DNA of 64,000 nucleotides from Maricaulis sp048270095 (GCF_048270095.1 NZ_JBLWTL010000016.1:1-64000); one strand, 5' to 3'; positions 1 to 8,200 are shown, numbered from the stretch's first letter. Numbers and translations: made by a program. Notes: generated from the sequence alone by a model not told the origin.

Positions 1-499
1 CCCGCCCACCGAAGCCGCGGGCCTCGCCCGCCGCTCCGAGTCCCGGCCCGCGGCCCCCCCCGCCGACCCCGCGGATCATGCCGCGCCCGCGCAGGGCGTC
101 GAGCCGCCGTAGCAGCCGGTCTGACAGTTCGGCCGCCGAGGGACCGTGCAGCAGCAGGAGGTCGATATAGGGCGTCTGCAATCGCTCCAGCGATCCGCGC
201 AGGGACATCTCCACCGCGCCGGCGGAGAAATCGCGGTGGCGGTGGAGATCAATGCCGGCCTTGGTGGCGATGTAGAGCTTGTCGCGCGTCTGGCCGCGCA
301 GGGCCTGGCCGAGCCGCCGTTCGCCCTCGCCGCGGCCATAGGCCGGGCCGGTATCGAACAGATTGATGCCCAGATCGATCGCCTCGGCGATCAGGCGTGC
401 GGTCTCGCGCCGTGAGACGGCGGGCGAGGCATGCGGTCCGGTGACACCGAAGCCGAGGCGTGAAAAGGGTGTCGCTGAGGCGTGGGGGGTATCGCTCAT
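1..499 (-). CDS. aldo/keto reductase, 3' end outside window
   Basis: Partial gene of about 166 visible codons, starting at the ATG complementary to 497-499 and running off the left edge. The visible part carries the NAD(P)H-dependent aldo/keto reductase hallmarks: LFDTGPAYGRGEGERRLGQA with the catalytic Asp and Tyr, the catalytic Lys in IATKAG, and the active-site His in LLLLHGP. This is the TIM-barrel family that reduces aldehydes and ketones in the cytoplasm; the substrate cannot be read from sequence. It starts 3 nt after the stop of bolA on the same strand, so the two are probably cotranscribed. Near the edge the protein becomes unusually Gly-rich (GVGGGG), across an 8-base C run at 54-61. 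That may be natural or a sequencing slip. Confidence 0.85.
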   Translation of the reverse strand, partial: MSDTPHASATPFSRLGFGVTGPHASPAVSRRETARLIAEAIDLGINLFDTGPAYGRGEGERRLGQALRGQTRDKLYIATKAGIDLHRHRDFSAGAVEMSLRGSLERLQTPYIDLLLLHGPSAAELSDRLLRRLDALRGRGMIRGVGGGGRGPGLGAAGEARGFGGR

Positions 500-502
500 G
501 CG

Positions 503-739
503 TCAGGCGTCGGGGGTGCGGGTTTCCAGTGCCAGGGCATGCAGCTCATTGCCCATTTTCGAGCCCAGCGTCGCATAGACCATCTGGTGCTGGGCAACGC
601 GCAGCTTGCCGCGGAAGGCCTCGCTGGTGACGACCGCTTTCCAGTGATCATTATCGCCGGCCAGATCCTCCAGCTCGATTTCGGCGTCGGGCAGACCGGC
701 CTTGATGTGGGCGATAATCTCTTCAGCGGGCATGGGCAT
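503..739 (-). CDS. bolA: BolA family protein
   Basis: A 78-residue protein starting at MPMPAEEIIAHIKAGLPDA. It has the BolA class II KH-like fold signature, including the conserved His in LRVAQHQMVYATLG near residues 49-62, which binds a bridging [2Fe-2S] cluster with monothiol glutaredoxins. BolA/IbaG proteins take part in iron-sulfur trafficking and iron sensing. In many alphaproteobacteria bolA lies close to purL together with grxD. Here an M28 peptidase gene separates it from purL and no glutaredoxin gene is visible. The start at 739 is preceded by AGGA; an in-frame upstream extension lacks family similarity. Assignment is firm; the symbol is used at family level. Confidence 0.88.
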   Translation of the reverse strand: MPMPAEEIIAHIKAGLPDAEIELEDLAGDNDHWKAVVTSEAFRGKLRVAQHQMVYATLGSKMGNELHALALETRTPDA

Positions 740-968
740 GGTGGAGCATCCTGGTGGGGCGGTGATCACGAAATCCGGCGTCCGGCCGGTCAAGGCGTGT
801 CCGCCTCTTACAGGAGCCGACGCTATCCGTCACCGTCGCCGAGGGGAAGCCCGTGATCTGTCGGGCAGCAGCGGCGCCGAATTGCGGGTCTGAGAGATTG
901 CGGATATTTCAGTGGGGTTGGCGGTGCGTGCATGCCACTCTGGGGACAACGTTATTCGGGGAAATTTC

Positions 969-1970
969 ATGCGCTATCACGCCTTGCTGGCAACAGCCGC
1001 TCTTGCCGTCTTCACCATCGCCTGCCAGTCGCCCCTCGGCTTTGCCGCCACCGGGCCGGCGACCGCCGAGTCACCACCATCGCCCGGCGTCAGTGCGCCG
1101 GCGATGGACCGGGCCCAATTGCTCGAGGATCTGCGCATTCTCGCGGCCGATGACATGGAAGGCCGTCTGGTCGCCACGGCGGGCAGCGAACGCGCCCGCG
1201 CCTATATCATCGCCCGCTTCGAGCAAATCGGGCTTGAGCCGATCGGCGACAGCTTTGAATCCACGTTCGAATTTGGCCGGCCCAATGGCTGGTCACCGAC
1301 CACGACCGGCACCAATATCGTGGCGCGGCTGCGCGGTACGGGCGAGAGCGGCCGGGTGATGGTTGTCAGTGCGCATTATGACCATATGGGCATGCGCGGC
1401 GGCGAGATCTGGAATGGCGCCGACGATAACGCCTCCGGAGTTGCGGGTCTGCTGGCCACGGCGGCGAGCTTTGCCGCCGCACCGCCGCAGCACGATATCA
1501 TCTTCGCGGCCTTCGACGCCGAGGAGCACGGCCTGCAAGGCGCGGAAGCCTTTGTTGCCAATCCGCCCGTGCCGCTCGAGACGATTACGTTCAACCTCAA
1601 TCTCGACATGCTCGCCATGTCGCAGGAACGGATCCTCTGGGCGGTCGGAACCTATCACTACCCCTTCCTGATTCCGATCGTGGATGCGGTAGCGGCGCGC
1701 TCCAATGTCAATCTGCCGATGGGGTTTGATGAGCCATCCGAGGATCATGGCGCCGACTGGACCCAGGCCACCGATAGCGGTGAATTCCACGCCGTCGGCA
1801 TTCCCTTCATCTATCTGGGCGTCGATTATCATCCGCATTATCACGAGCCGACCGATACTTACGAGAATATGACGCTGGACTTCTTCCAGGACGCCTCCGA
1901 GACGGTGGTCGATTTCGCACGCGAGGCGGATCGCCAGCTCGACATGATTGGCGAGGCCTCGGGGCGCTGA
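969..1970 (+). CDS. M28 family zinc aminopeptidase, lipoprotein
   Basis: A 333-residue M28 metallopeptidase. The ATG at 969 gives a type II signal ending in the lipobox-like FTIAC-Q, so it is probably a lipid-anchored envelope protein; an earlier in-frame start would spoil the signal. All five metal ligands are visible: His in SAHYDHMG, Asp in NGADDNASG, the Glu pair in AFDAEEHG, Asp in NLNLDML and His in HYHEPTDT. M28 enzymes release N-terminal residues from peptides. The gene stands alone between divergent bolA and convergent purL and ends 28 nt before a strong hairpin. A larger relative lies at 15921-17603. Exact peptide preference is not inferable. Confidence 0.9.
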   Translation: MRYHALLATAALAVFTIACQSPLGFAATGPATAESPPSPGVSAPAMDRAQLLEDLRILAADDMEGRLVATAGSERARAYIIARFEQIGLEPIGDSFESTFEFGRPNGWSPTTTGTNIVARLRGTGESGRVMVVSAHYDHMGMRGGEIWNGADDNASGVAGLLATAASFAAAPPQHDIIFAAFDAEEHGLQGAEAFVANPPVPLETITFNLNLDMLAMSQERILWAVGTYHYPFLIPIVDAVAARSNVNLPMGFDEPSEDHGADWTQATDSGEFHAVGIPFIYLGVDYHPHYHEPTDTYENMTLDFFQDASETVVDFAREADRQLDMIGEASGR

Positions 1971-1997
1971 CCGGGCACGGTGCCGCCCGACATGAAA

Positions 1998-2030
1998 ACG
2001 CCCGGTCAATGACCGGGCGTTCTTGTTTTT
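1998..2030 (+). terminator. intrinsic terminator between M28 peptidase and purL
   Basis: Perfect 10-bp stem ACGCCCGGTC / GACCGGGCGT (1998-2007 and 2011-2020) with an AAT loop, followed by a T-rich tract to 2030. The opposite strand also ends in a T stretch (complement of GAAAAC), so it can serve both convergent genes. Confidence 0.9.
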
Positions 2031-2052
2031 GAGCTGTCAGGGGCGGGACGGT

Positions 2053-4278
2053 CTATTCCGCCGCCACCACGGCCTTGCTCATCAGGCCGGGCAGCCAGCC
2101 TTCCCAGGCACTGCGCAGGCGTGACAGTTCGAGATTGTGGGCGCCATTGACGGTGATCGCCGTGCCGCCACCCAGGCCGACCACCTGGATCGGGATATCA
2201 TCGGCCTTGGCATCCTGCAGGATGGCGATGGCGTCTTCCTTCTTCGCAGCGATCAGATAGCGCGCCTGGTCCTCACCAAACAGGAAGCCGTGCATCGGTA
2301 CATCGCCTTCATGCGCCAGCTTGATGCCGATATCCGAGGCCAGCGCCATATCCGCAGCCGCGCAGGCGAGGCCGCCATCGGACAGGTCGTGACAGGCGGT
2401 CAGGCGGCCGGAGCGGATCTGGCCGCGCACGAAATCGCCATTGGCTTTTTCCGCATCCAGGTCGACATGCGGTGAACCGCCATCTTCGCGGCCTTCCACT
2501 TCCTTGAGATAGATCGAGGCGCCCATCGCGCCGATGGTCTCACCGACCAGCAGCAGGATATCGCCTTCCTGGAGGCCGCCAAACTGGCCGCGCTTGTCGA
2601 TATCAGGGATCAGGCCGACGCCGCCAATGGCCGGCGTTGGCGGAATGGCGGCACCATTGGTTTCATTGTAAAGGCTGACATTGCCGGACACGACGGGGAA
2701 GTCGAGCTTGGCGCACGCTTGCGCCATGCCATCGATACAGCCGACGAACTGGCCCATGATCTCGCGCCGTTCCGGATTGCCGAAATTGAGGCAGTCGGTG
2801 ATCGCAATCGGATCGGCCCCGGCGGCGGTGAGATTGCGCCAGGCTTCGGCGACGGCCTGTTTGCCGCCCTCATAGGGATCGGCCTGACAATAGCGCGGCG
2901 TGCAGTCCGTGGTGATCGCCAGTGCCTTATTGGTGCCATGGACGCGCACAATGGCGGCGTCGGACGGGTTTTGCGAGCTGGCGACGGTGTCGGCCATCAC
3001 ATGGCGGTCATATTGCGACCAGATCCAGGCTTTCGAGGCCATGTCCGGCGAGCCCATCAGCTTGAGCAGGATCTCGCCCATATGCGCCGGCCTGGCGACA
3101 TCGCTGGCGGTGATCTGAGCGCGCACTTCGGGCGCATGCCAGGGCCGGTCATATTTCGGCGCATCATCGGCGAGGGGCGCGATCGGGATATCGCAGACGG
3201 TCTCGCCCTTATGGGTGAGGACCATGCGCTTGCTGTCGGTGGTCATGCCGATGACGGCGACATCGAGTTCCCATTTCTCGAAAATGCGCATGGCGACGTC
3301 TTCGCGGCCCGGCTTCATGATGACCAGCATGCGCTCCTGGCTTTCCGAGAGCATCATTTCATAGGTCGACATATTGGTTTCGCGTTGCGGCACCTTGTCC
3401 ATGTCGAGCTCGATGCCGATCCCGCCCTTGTCAGCCATTTCGACCGAGGAGGAGGTCAGGCCGGCCGCGCCCATATCCTGGATCGCGGCGATGGCATCGG
3501 TCGCCATCAGTTCGAGGCAGGCCTCGATCAGCTTCTTCTCGGTGAAAGGGTCGCCGACCTGGACGGTGGGGCGTTTTTCCGCGCTGTCATCGTCAAATTC
3601 GGCCGAGGCCATGGTTGCGCCGTGAATCCCGTCGCGGCCGGTCTTGGAGCCGACATAGACGATGGGCTGTCCCGGCTCGGCGCCGCGGGCGTAGAAAATC
3701 TTGTCGGCATCAGCCAGGCCGACGGCCATCGCATTGACGAGGATATTGCCGTTATAGCCGGCGTGGAAATTGGTCTCGCCGCCGACCGTCGGCACGCCGA
3801 CGCAATTGCCATAGCCGCCAATCCCGGCAACGACACCGTCGACCAGCTGCCGCGTCTTGGCATGATCTGGCGCGCCGAAGCGCAGCGCATTCATCAGCGC
3901 CACCGGGCGGGCGCCCATCGTGAAAACATCGCGCAGGATACCGCCGACACCGGTCGCCGCGCCCTGATAGGGCTCGATATAGGAGGGGTGATTATGGCTT
4001 TCCATCTTGAAGATAGCGGCCTGACCATCGCCGATATCGATCACACCGGCATTCTCGCCGGGGCCCTGGATCACCTTGTCACCCTTGGTCGGCAGCTTGC
4101 CGAGATGCAGGCGCGAGGATTTGTAGGAGCAATGCTCCGACCACATCACCGAGAAAATCCCCAGCTCAACAATATTCGGAGCCCGGCCGACCCGGTCAAG
4201 GATGACCTGGTATTCCTCGGTCGAGAGCCCGTGTTCCTTGACGATTTCGGCGGTGATGTTTTCGGCGTATTGAGTCAT
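2053..4278 (-). CDS. purL: phosphoribosylformylglycinamidine synthase, large subunit
   Basis: 741 residues from MTQYAENITAEIVKEHGLS. This is the small form of PurL (FGAM synthase II), which works with separate PurQ and PurS subunits, as expected for alphaproteobacteria and Gram-positives rather than the fused enterobacterial enzyme. It converts FGAR, ATP and PurQ-derived ammonia to FGAM in purine synthesis. Visible landmarks include SVMWSEHCSYKSSR (with the catalytic His), the ATP-binding ESHNHPS, and a second AIRS-type domain containing DCLNFGNPE and HDLSDGGL. The ATG at 4278 is preceded by AGAGG. A HicAB module on the other strand separates it from purQ, so the usual purSQL operon is broken here. 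Confidence 0.97.
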   Translation of the reverse strand: MTQYAENITAEIVKEHGLSTEEYQVILDRVGRAPNIVELGIFSVMWSEHCSYKSSRLHLGKLPTKGDKVIQGPGENAGVIDIGDGQAAIFKMESHNHPSYIEPYQGAATGVGGILRDVFTMGARPVALMNALRFGAPDHAKTRQLVDGVVAGIGGYGNCVGVPTVGGETNFHAGYNGNILVNAMAVGLADADKIFYARGAEPGQPIVYVGSKTGRDGIHGATMASAEFDDDSAEKRPTVQVGDPFTEKKLIEACLELMATDAIAAIQDMGAAGLTSSSVEMADKGGIGIELDMDKVPQRETNMSTYEMMLSESQERMLVIMKPGREDVAMRIFEKWELDVAVIGMTTDSKRMVLTHKGETVCDIPIAPLADDAPKYDRPWHAPEVRAQITASDVARPAHMGEILLKLMGSPDMASKAWIWSQYDRHVMADTVASSQNPSDAAIVRVHGTNKALAITTDCTPRYCQADPYEGGKQAVAEAWRNLTAAGADPIAITDCLNFGNPERREIMGQFVGCIDGMAQACAKLDFPVVSGNVSLYNETNGAAIPPTPAIGGVGLIPDIDKRGQFGGLQEGDILLLVGETIGAMGASIYLKEVEGREDGGSPHVDLDAEKANGDFVRGQIRSGRLTACHDLSDGGLACAAADMALASDIGIKLAHEGDVPMHGFLFGEDQARYLIAAKKEDAIAILQDAKADDIPIQVVGLGGGTAITVNGAHNLELSRLRSAWEGWLPGLMSKAVVAAE

Positions 4279-4309
4279 AATGCAACCTCTGGGACATTTT
4301 GGCATCGAC

Positions 4310-4328
4310 GCACACTTTTGTGCGCACA
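4310..4328. promoter_or_regulatory. overlapping inverted repeats upstream of hicA (candidate HicB operator)
   Basis: In the purL-hicA intergenic region GCACA-N4-TGTGC (4310-4323) overlaps the perfect palindrome TGTGCGCACA (4319-4328), about 45 bp before the hicA start. HicB antitoxins commonly repress their own operon by binding such palindromes. Assigning this site to HicB is inference. Confidence 0.4.
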
Positions 4329-4373
4329 GTATTGCGTTTTATGCCGCGTGACCCTATATCGGAGGAAGGTCCA

Positions 4374-4580
4374 ATGAACGGCAAGGAATTTCTACGTCGG
4401 CTGAGCATCTACGCGAAAGCCAATAGTCTGGATGTCGAACTTTCACCCCAACAGGGCAAGGGCGGGCATCAGTTGGTCAGGCTCGCCGGCCGACCGACCA
4501 CGGTAAAGACCGGCGAGATTGGCAAAGGGCTTTTGGCCAAGATGCTCAAGGACTTGAACGTGCCGAAGGGTAAGTTTTGA
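4374..4580 (+). CDS. hicA: HicA-type mRNA interferase toxin
   Basis: 68-residue protein starting MNGKEFLRRLSIYAKANSLD. It shows the compact double-stranded-RNA-binding-like HicA layout, with the catalytic His in GKGGHQLVRL (residue about 31) followed by TVKTGEIGKGLLAKMLKDLN. HicA toxins cleave mRNA independently of the ribosome and are neutralised by HicB. The start is fixed by a very strong GGAGGAAGG at 4361-4369. hicB follows after 12 nt. The pair is inserted, on the opposite strand, between purL and purQ. The central motif has only one His, in GGHQ rather than the GSHH-like form, which still fits the family. Confidence 0.88.
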   Translation: MNGKEFLRRLSIYAKANSLDVELSPQQGKGGHQLVRLAGRPTTVKTGEIGKGLLAKMLKDLNVPKGKF

Positions 4581-4592
4581 AGGAGGCAGACC

Positions 4593-5126
4593 ATGCCGGA
4601 TACGAACTCTGTAGTCTTCGCCTATCCGATTTTGCTTGAACCAGATGAGGACGGACGCCTGGTCGCGACCAGTGTCGACTTCCCCGAACTGGCGACCGAT
4701 GGTGCCGATATCGGCGAGGCGCTGGCTAATGCCAGCGACGCGCTTGATTTGGTGATTCGCGAACGCCTGCGGCAAGGCGAGCCCGTTCCCGATCCGTCGC
4801 CCCGTCGCACACCTGGATATGTGGCCTGTCCCGAACACGTGACTGCCTATCGTGTCGCCTTGTCGCGCTGGGCGCTTGGCCGTGGCCGCGGCGCGCAAAA
4901 AGAGTTGGCTCAGCTTTTGAACAAGGGTGAAACGCATGTGCGGCGCCTGCTTTCGCCTGAGGGCGGGGCATCGATGAAAAGTTTGGTGGGTGCGCTCGCG
5001 GCAATCGGATTCCGCGCTGAACCGACGCTGGCACTGACGCTCCATGGCCGCATGTTGGGCGCGCCGGGGACGCCGCGACCAAAACAGGCCCCCGTCGTTT
5101 CCAATCGCCAGAAACCCGCTGCCTGA
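4593..5126 (+). CDS. hicB: HicB family antitoxin with C-terminal helix-turn-helix region
   Basis: 177-residue partner of hicA. Residues about 8-60 match the HicB partial RNase H fold (VFAYPILLEPDEDGRLV, VDFPELATDGADIGEALANASDALD). Residues about 90-145 form a helix-turn-helix-like DNA-binding region (RGAQKELAQLLNKGETHVRRLL), and the C-terminus is Pro-rich and basic. It should neutralise HicA and repress its own operon. The AAGGAGG ribosome site overlaps the hicA stop codon, so translation of the two genes is probably coupled. It ends 15 nt from the converging purQ stop, with a hairpin between them. It is longer than minimal HicB proteins because of the C-terminal domain. Confidence 0.87.
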   Translation: MPDTNSVVFAYPILLEPDEDGRLVATSVDFPELATDGADIGEALANASDALDLVIRERLRQGEPVPDPSPRRTPGYVACPEHVTAYRVALSRWALGRGRGAQKELAQLLNKGETHVRRLLSPEGGASMKSLVGALAAIGFRAEPTLALTLHGRMLGAPGTPRPKQAPVVSNRQKPAA

Positions 5127-5134
5127 TGCACTCG

Positions 5135-5154
5135 GGGGAGCCTAAGCGCTCCCC
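5135..5154. terminator. bidirectional hairpin between hicB and purQ
   Basis: GGGGAGC (5135-5141) pairs with GCTCCCC (5148-5154) around a 6-nt loop. It overlaps the last codons of purQ. No T run follows on either side, so termination strength is uncertain. Confidence 0.45.
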
Positions 5155-5804
5155 AGCAAGCTCTCAAACAGTGCCAGCCCGTCCGTGCCGCCATGCTTGG
5201 CGTCAACGGCGCGTTCCGGGTGGGGCATCATGCCGAGGACATTGCCTTGCTCATTGATGAGGCCGGCGATGTCATTGGCGGAGCCATTGGGATTGGCGCC
5301 GTAGCGCATCACGACCTGGCCTTCATTCTCGATCCGGATCAGCGTTTCGGCGTCGGCGAAATAATTGCCGTCATGATGCGCGATCGGGATGCTCAGCTTG
5401 GCATTGGCCGTATAGCGCGAGGTGAAGCGCGTATTGGCGTTGGCGACGGTGATGGGCGTGTCTTCGCAAATGAATTTCAGCCGCGCATTGCGCATCAGCG
5501 CGCCGGGCAGCAGGCCGCACTCGGTCAGGATCTGGAAGCCATTGCACACGCCCAGGATTGGCGCGCCGGTGGCGGCGTGGGCGATGATCGCCGGCATGAT
5601 CGCCGAATGTGAGGCCATGGCGCCGCAGCGCAAATAGTCGCCATAGGAAAACCCGCCGGGCACCATGACGAATTGCGTGCCTTCGGGCAGGGCGGTTTCC
5701 TGGTGCCAGACCATGGCGGGCGCACTGCCGGTGACGCGCTGGATGGCATCATGGGCGTCGCGGTCGCAATTGGACCCGGGAAAGACGATGACGGCGGATT
5801 TCAT
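5142..5804 (-). CDS. purQ: phosphoribosylformylglycinamidine synthase, glutaminase subunit
   Basis: 220-residue class I glutamine amidotransferase. The nucleophile Cys lies in GVCNGFQILTE and the His/Glu of the triad in MMPHPERA near the C-terminus; the N-terminus VIVFPGSNCDRDAHDA is typical of PurQ. It supplies ammonia to PurL for FGAM formation in de novo purine synthesis. purS lies 13 nt upstream on the same strand, so purS-purQ form an operon. The normal third member, purL, is separated by the HicAB insertion, so it must be transcribed through hicAB antisense or from its own promoter. Confidence 0.96.
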   Translation of the reverse strand: MKSAVIVFPGSNCDRDAHDAIQRVTGSAPAMVWHQETALPEGTQFVMVPGGFSYGDYLRCGAMASHSAIMPAIIAHAATGAPILGVCNGFQILTECGLLPGALMRNARLKFICEDTPITVANANTRFTSRYTANAKLSIPIAHHDGNYFADAETLIRIENEGQVVMRYGANPNGSANDIAGLINEQGNVLGMMPHPERAVDAKHGGTDGLALFESLLGSA

Positions 5805-5817
5805 GGGCAGGCCGCTC

Positions 5818-6057
5818 CTATTCCAGCTCGATCGAGTAGCTCTCGATCACTGGATTGGACAGGAGTTTGGCACACATCTCGTCGACGCGGACCCGGGCGG
5901 CCTCGATATCCTCGCCGGTCAGGTCAAGCTCGATCAGCTTGCCCTGGCGCACGGAGGCGACCTCGTCATAACCCATATTGTGCAGCGCGCCGGCAACGGC
6001 GGCGCCCTGTGGGTCGAGAACGCCGGGCTTGAGGTAGACGTGGATTTTCGCTTTCAC
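5818..6057 (-). CDS. purS: phosphoribosylformylglycinamidine synthase subunit PurS
   Basis: 79-residue protein with the PurS pattern: MKAKIHVYLKPGVLDPQG, a central VRQGKLIELDL strand and a C-terminal SNPVIESYSIELE. PurS dimers bridge PurQ and PurL in the FGAM synthase complex and help channel ammonia. It begins about 110 nt downstream of the purC terminator and is followed after 13 nt by purQ, so purS is the first gene of the purSQ transcript. Length and sequence are normal for the family. Confidence 0.95.
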   Translation of the reverse strand: MKAKIHVYLKPGVLDPQGAAVAGALHNMGYDEVASVRQGKLIELDLTGEDIEAARVRVDEMCAKLLSNPVIESYSIELE

Positions 6058-6167
6058 GGGAACGACTCGCTTCTTTTAAGGCCTGCCTTGGATGCGCCCT
6101 GCATAATGCGGGCGGCGGACCGATGCAATCAAGCTGAGCCGGTCAATGTGGCTGGCCGGCATGAAAA

Positions 6168-6189
6168 CGCCCCCGGCGAAGCGGGGGCG
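6168..6189 (-). terminator. intrinsic terminator downstream of purC
   Basis: Perfect 8-bp GC stem CGCCCCCG / CGGGGGCG with a 6-nt loop; on the minus strand it is followed by TTTTC. It ends the purC transcript, so purSQ are expressed separately. Confidence 0.85.
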
Positions 6190-6214
6190 CTCCCGATCCT
6201 GTCTTGCCGGCGGA

Positions 6215-6982
6215 CTATTTGCCGGCTTCGTCCGGAGCATCGGGCACCGAGCGCGGCATATCCTTCATCACGCCGAGACGGCGGGCGACTTCGGCATAGG
6301 CTTCCGTAACATTGCCGAGATCGCGGCGGAAACGGTCCTTGTCCATTTTCTCGTTGGTTTCCATGTCCCACAGGCGGCAGCTGTCGGGGCTGATTTCGTC
6401 CGCCAGCACGGTGCGGACCATATCGCCTTCATAGAGGCGGCCGAATTCGAGCTTGAAATCGACGAGGCGGATATTGACCGCCGCAAACAGGCCGCAGAGG
6501 AAATCATTGGTGCGCAGGGTCAGCGCCATCATGTCGTCGATTTCCTGCGGCGTCGCCCAGTTGAACGAGGTGATGTGGTCTTCCGACACCATCGGATCGT
6601 TGAGCTCGTCCTTCTTGTAATAAAACTCGACGATGGCGCGCGGCAATTGCTGGCCTTCCTCGATGCCCAGCCGCTTGCTGATCGAACCGGCAGCAACATT
6701 GCGGCAGACCACTTCCAGCGGAATGATCTCGACCTGGCGCACCAATTGTTCGCGCATATTGAGACGGCGGATGAAATGCGTCGGGATGCCGATATGGCCC
6801 AGCTGGACCATGATATATTCGCTGATGCGATTATTCAGCACGCCCTTGCCTTCGAGCGTGGCCTTCTTCTCGCCATTCAGCGCTGTCGCATCATCCTTGA
6901 AATACTGCACCAGCGTGCCCGGCTCGGGACCTTCATAGAGGATCTTGGCCTTGCCTTCATAAAGTTTCTTGCGGCGGGACAT
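6215..6982 (-). CDS. purC: SAICAR synthetase
   Basis: 255 residues from MSRRKKLYEGKAKILYEGP. PurC joins CAIR and aspartate with ATP to give SAICAR in purine synthesis. Family motifs seen are the N-terminal KLYEGKAK, EVVCRNVAAGSISKRLG and LADEISPDSCRLWD. The length fits the usual 240-260 residues, which is why the ATG at 6982 was chosen over in-frame codons further upstream; GGAG lies at a workable distance. It is first in the minus-strand order purC-purS-purQ-(hicAB)-purL but has its own terminator. Confidence 0.96.
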   Translation of the reverse strand: MSRRKKLYEGKAKILYEGPEPGTLVQYFKDDATALNGEKKATLEGKGVLNNRISEYIMVQLGHIGIPTHFIRRLNMREQLVRQVEIIPLEVVCRNVAAGSISKRLGIEEGQQLPRAIVEFYYKKDELNDPMVSEDHITSFNWATPQEIDDMMALTLRTNDFLCGLFAAVNIRLVDFKLEFGRLYEGDMVRTVLADEISPDSCRLWDMETNEKMDKDRFRRDLGNVTEAYAEVARRLGVMKDMPRSVPDAPDEAGK

Positions 6983-7203
6983 GGGCGGCGCTCCAGTCGG
7001 GGTCCGGGTCATGTCCGGACCAAAAATGCGCGACGCGGCCCGAATCGGAGACCGGACCGCGCGTTGATGAGTTAAATTATCCGCCCTTTGACTTATTCGC
7101 AATGCCTTGCTGCGGTGCGGCATGGCCTGTGCCGGAGTGATTGATTTCAGGCGGTGGGCAAGCTAACCAATCACTCAACAACTCATCCCCAAGGAGAGCC
7201 GAC

Positions 7204-7527
7204 ATGTCTGGCATTGATGATCGCGAATCCGGTTTTGAAAACAAGTATGCCCACGACCAGGAACTGGACTTCAAGGCCAATGCCCGGCGCAACAAGTTGC
7301 TCGGTCTCTGGGCCGCTGAACTGATGGGCCTCGATAGCGAAGAAGCCCTGGCCTATTCAAAGACGGTGATCGTCGCCGACTTTGAAGAAGCCGGCGATGA
7401 TGATGTCTTCCGCAAGGTGCGCGCCGATTTCGACGCCAAGAAGGTCGATGTCTCCGACCATCTCCTGCGCAAGCAGATGGATGAATTGCTGGCGACGGCC
7501 CGCCACCAGATCCAGACCGAAACCTAG
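7204..7527 (+). CDS. F1Fo-ATPase inhibitor zeta subunit (DUF1476)
   Basis: 107-residue DUF1476 protein: MSGIDDRESGFENKYAHDQ, FKANARRNKLLGLWAAELMG, VADFEEAGDDDVFRKVRADF and a C-terminal KQMDELLATARHQI. In alphaproteobacteria such as Paracoccus this family is the zeta subunit. Its N-terminal helix enters the F1 catalytic interface and blocks ATP hydrolysis by the ATP synthase. The start follows AAGGAGAG a few bases upstream. No atp genes are nearby, which is usual for this family. Its stop codon overlaps the stop of the converging thioredoxin-like gene (shared CTAG). Assignment by family resemblance is strong. Confidence 0.9.
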   Translation: MSGIDDRESGFENKYAHDQELDFKANARRNKLLGLWAAELMGLDSEEALAYSKTVIVADFEEAGDDDVFRKVRADFDAKKVDVSDHLLRKQMDELLATARHQIQTET

Positions 7528-7973
7528 GTCTGCTCTGACGCGGCACCGGTTGTCACCGACAGCCAGCGATCGATGGCCTCGCGGATATGGTCGCGGTCGT
7601 AATTGGTCGTGACAATCTCGAACACTGTGCCGGTCTCGCGGTCCATCAGGACCATGAAACCGGTGCGGCCGACCAGCTCGTCATAGAGCTCGGTAATGTC
7701 GGCCTCGATGGCCAGGTCGCGCACGCGTTCACGCTGGCCGAGGGTGAAGTCGAAGCGGACAAATTCGATCGCGGCGTCATTGTAGTCCGGACGGACATCA
7801 TCGATGCGCGGCTCCAGTATCCGGCACGCACCACACCAGGATGAGCGAAACATCGCCGCCACCAGGCGCGGCCTTTCCTCAACCGCTTCGGCCTGGGCAG
7901 ACCAGTCTCCCCGCAGGAAATTGGGACCGAGAAACACACCCAGCAGGGCGAGGACAACGAGGGCGGTGCGCAT
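7524..7973 (-). CDS. secreted thioredoxin-like protein
   Basis: 149 residues beginning with an export signal or anchor (MRTALVVLALLGVFLGPNFLRG), then a thioredoxin-like domain. The redox motif is WCGACR (residues about 46-51), in the context MFRSSWCGACRILEPRID, with the cis-Pro region replaced by GFMVLMDRETG. It probably acts in the periplasm as a thiol-disulfide oxidoreductase; the substrate is unknown. It converges on the ATPase zeta gene with overlapping stop codons. On its upstream side lies an inverted-repeat element. A DsbE/TlpA-like function is possible but unproven. Confidence 0.75.
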   Translation of the reverse strand: MRTALVVLALLGVFLGPNFLRGDWSAQAEAVEERPRLVAAMFRSSWCGACRILEPRIDDVRPDYNDAAIEFVRFDFTLGQRERVRDLAIEADITELYDELVGRTGFMVLMDRETGTVFEIVTTNYDRDHIREAIDRWLSVTTGAASEQT

Positions 7974-8062
7974 GCGACGGGCTCCGTTTGATGCTTGGGG
8001 GGACGATAGGGCATGAGCGAGCGAATACGAGTCGCATACCCATCACACATTCGTCACTTCCC

Positions 8063-8153
8063 ACCCCGTCTTCCTGACGAAAGTCAGGACCTCGAGCCAG
8101 CAAGTGCGACACGCTATGACATCGAGGCCCTGACTTTCGTCAGGGTGACGGGG
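8063..8153. repeat. REPIN-like pair of inverted REP units
   Basis: Two units with the core CCTGACGAAAGTCAGG lie in opposite orientation: about 8063-8095 (CCCGTCTTCCTGACGAAAGT and onward) and its near-perfect reverse complement at 8121-8153. Each is itself an imperfect palindrome, CTGAC-GAAA-GTCAG. The spacer is 25 nt. This is the architecture of mobile REP doublets. No RAYT transposase is in the window. Confidence 0.75.
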
Positions 8154-8200
8154 GGTGGTTTTTTGGGCGGTGCAGATTCGCTCGCGCAAAGATCGTCGAC

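Noticed and set aside
503..968. A glutaredoxin (grxD) partner beside bolA
   Set aside because: Looked for on both strands; only bolA and the aldo/keto reductase are present.
2719..4377. 552-codon frame opposite purL
   Set aside because: Composition is shadow-like (Gly/Ala/Arg/His-rich), without start signal; purL on the other strand is certain.
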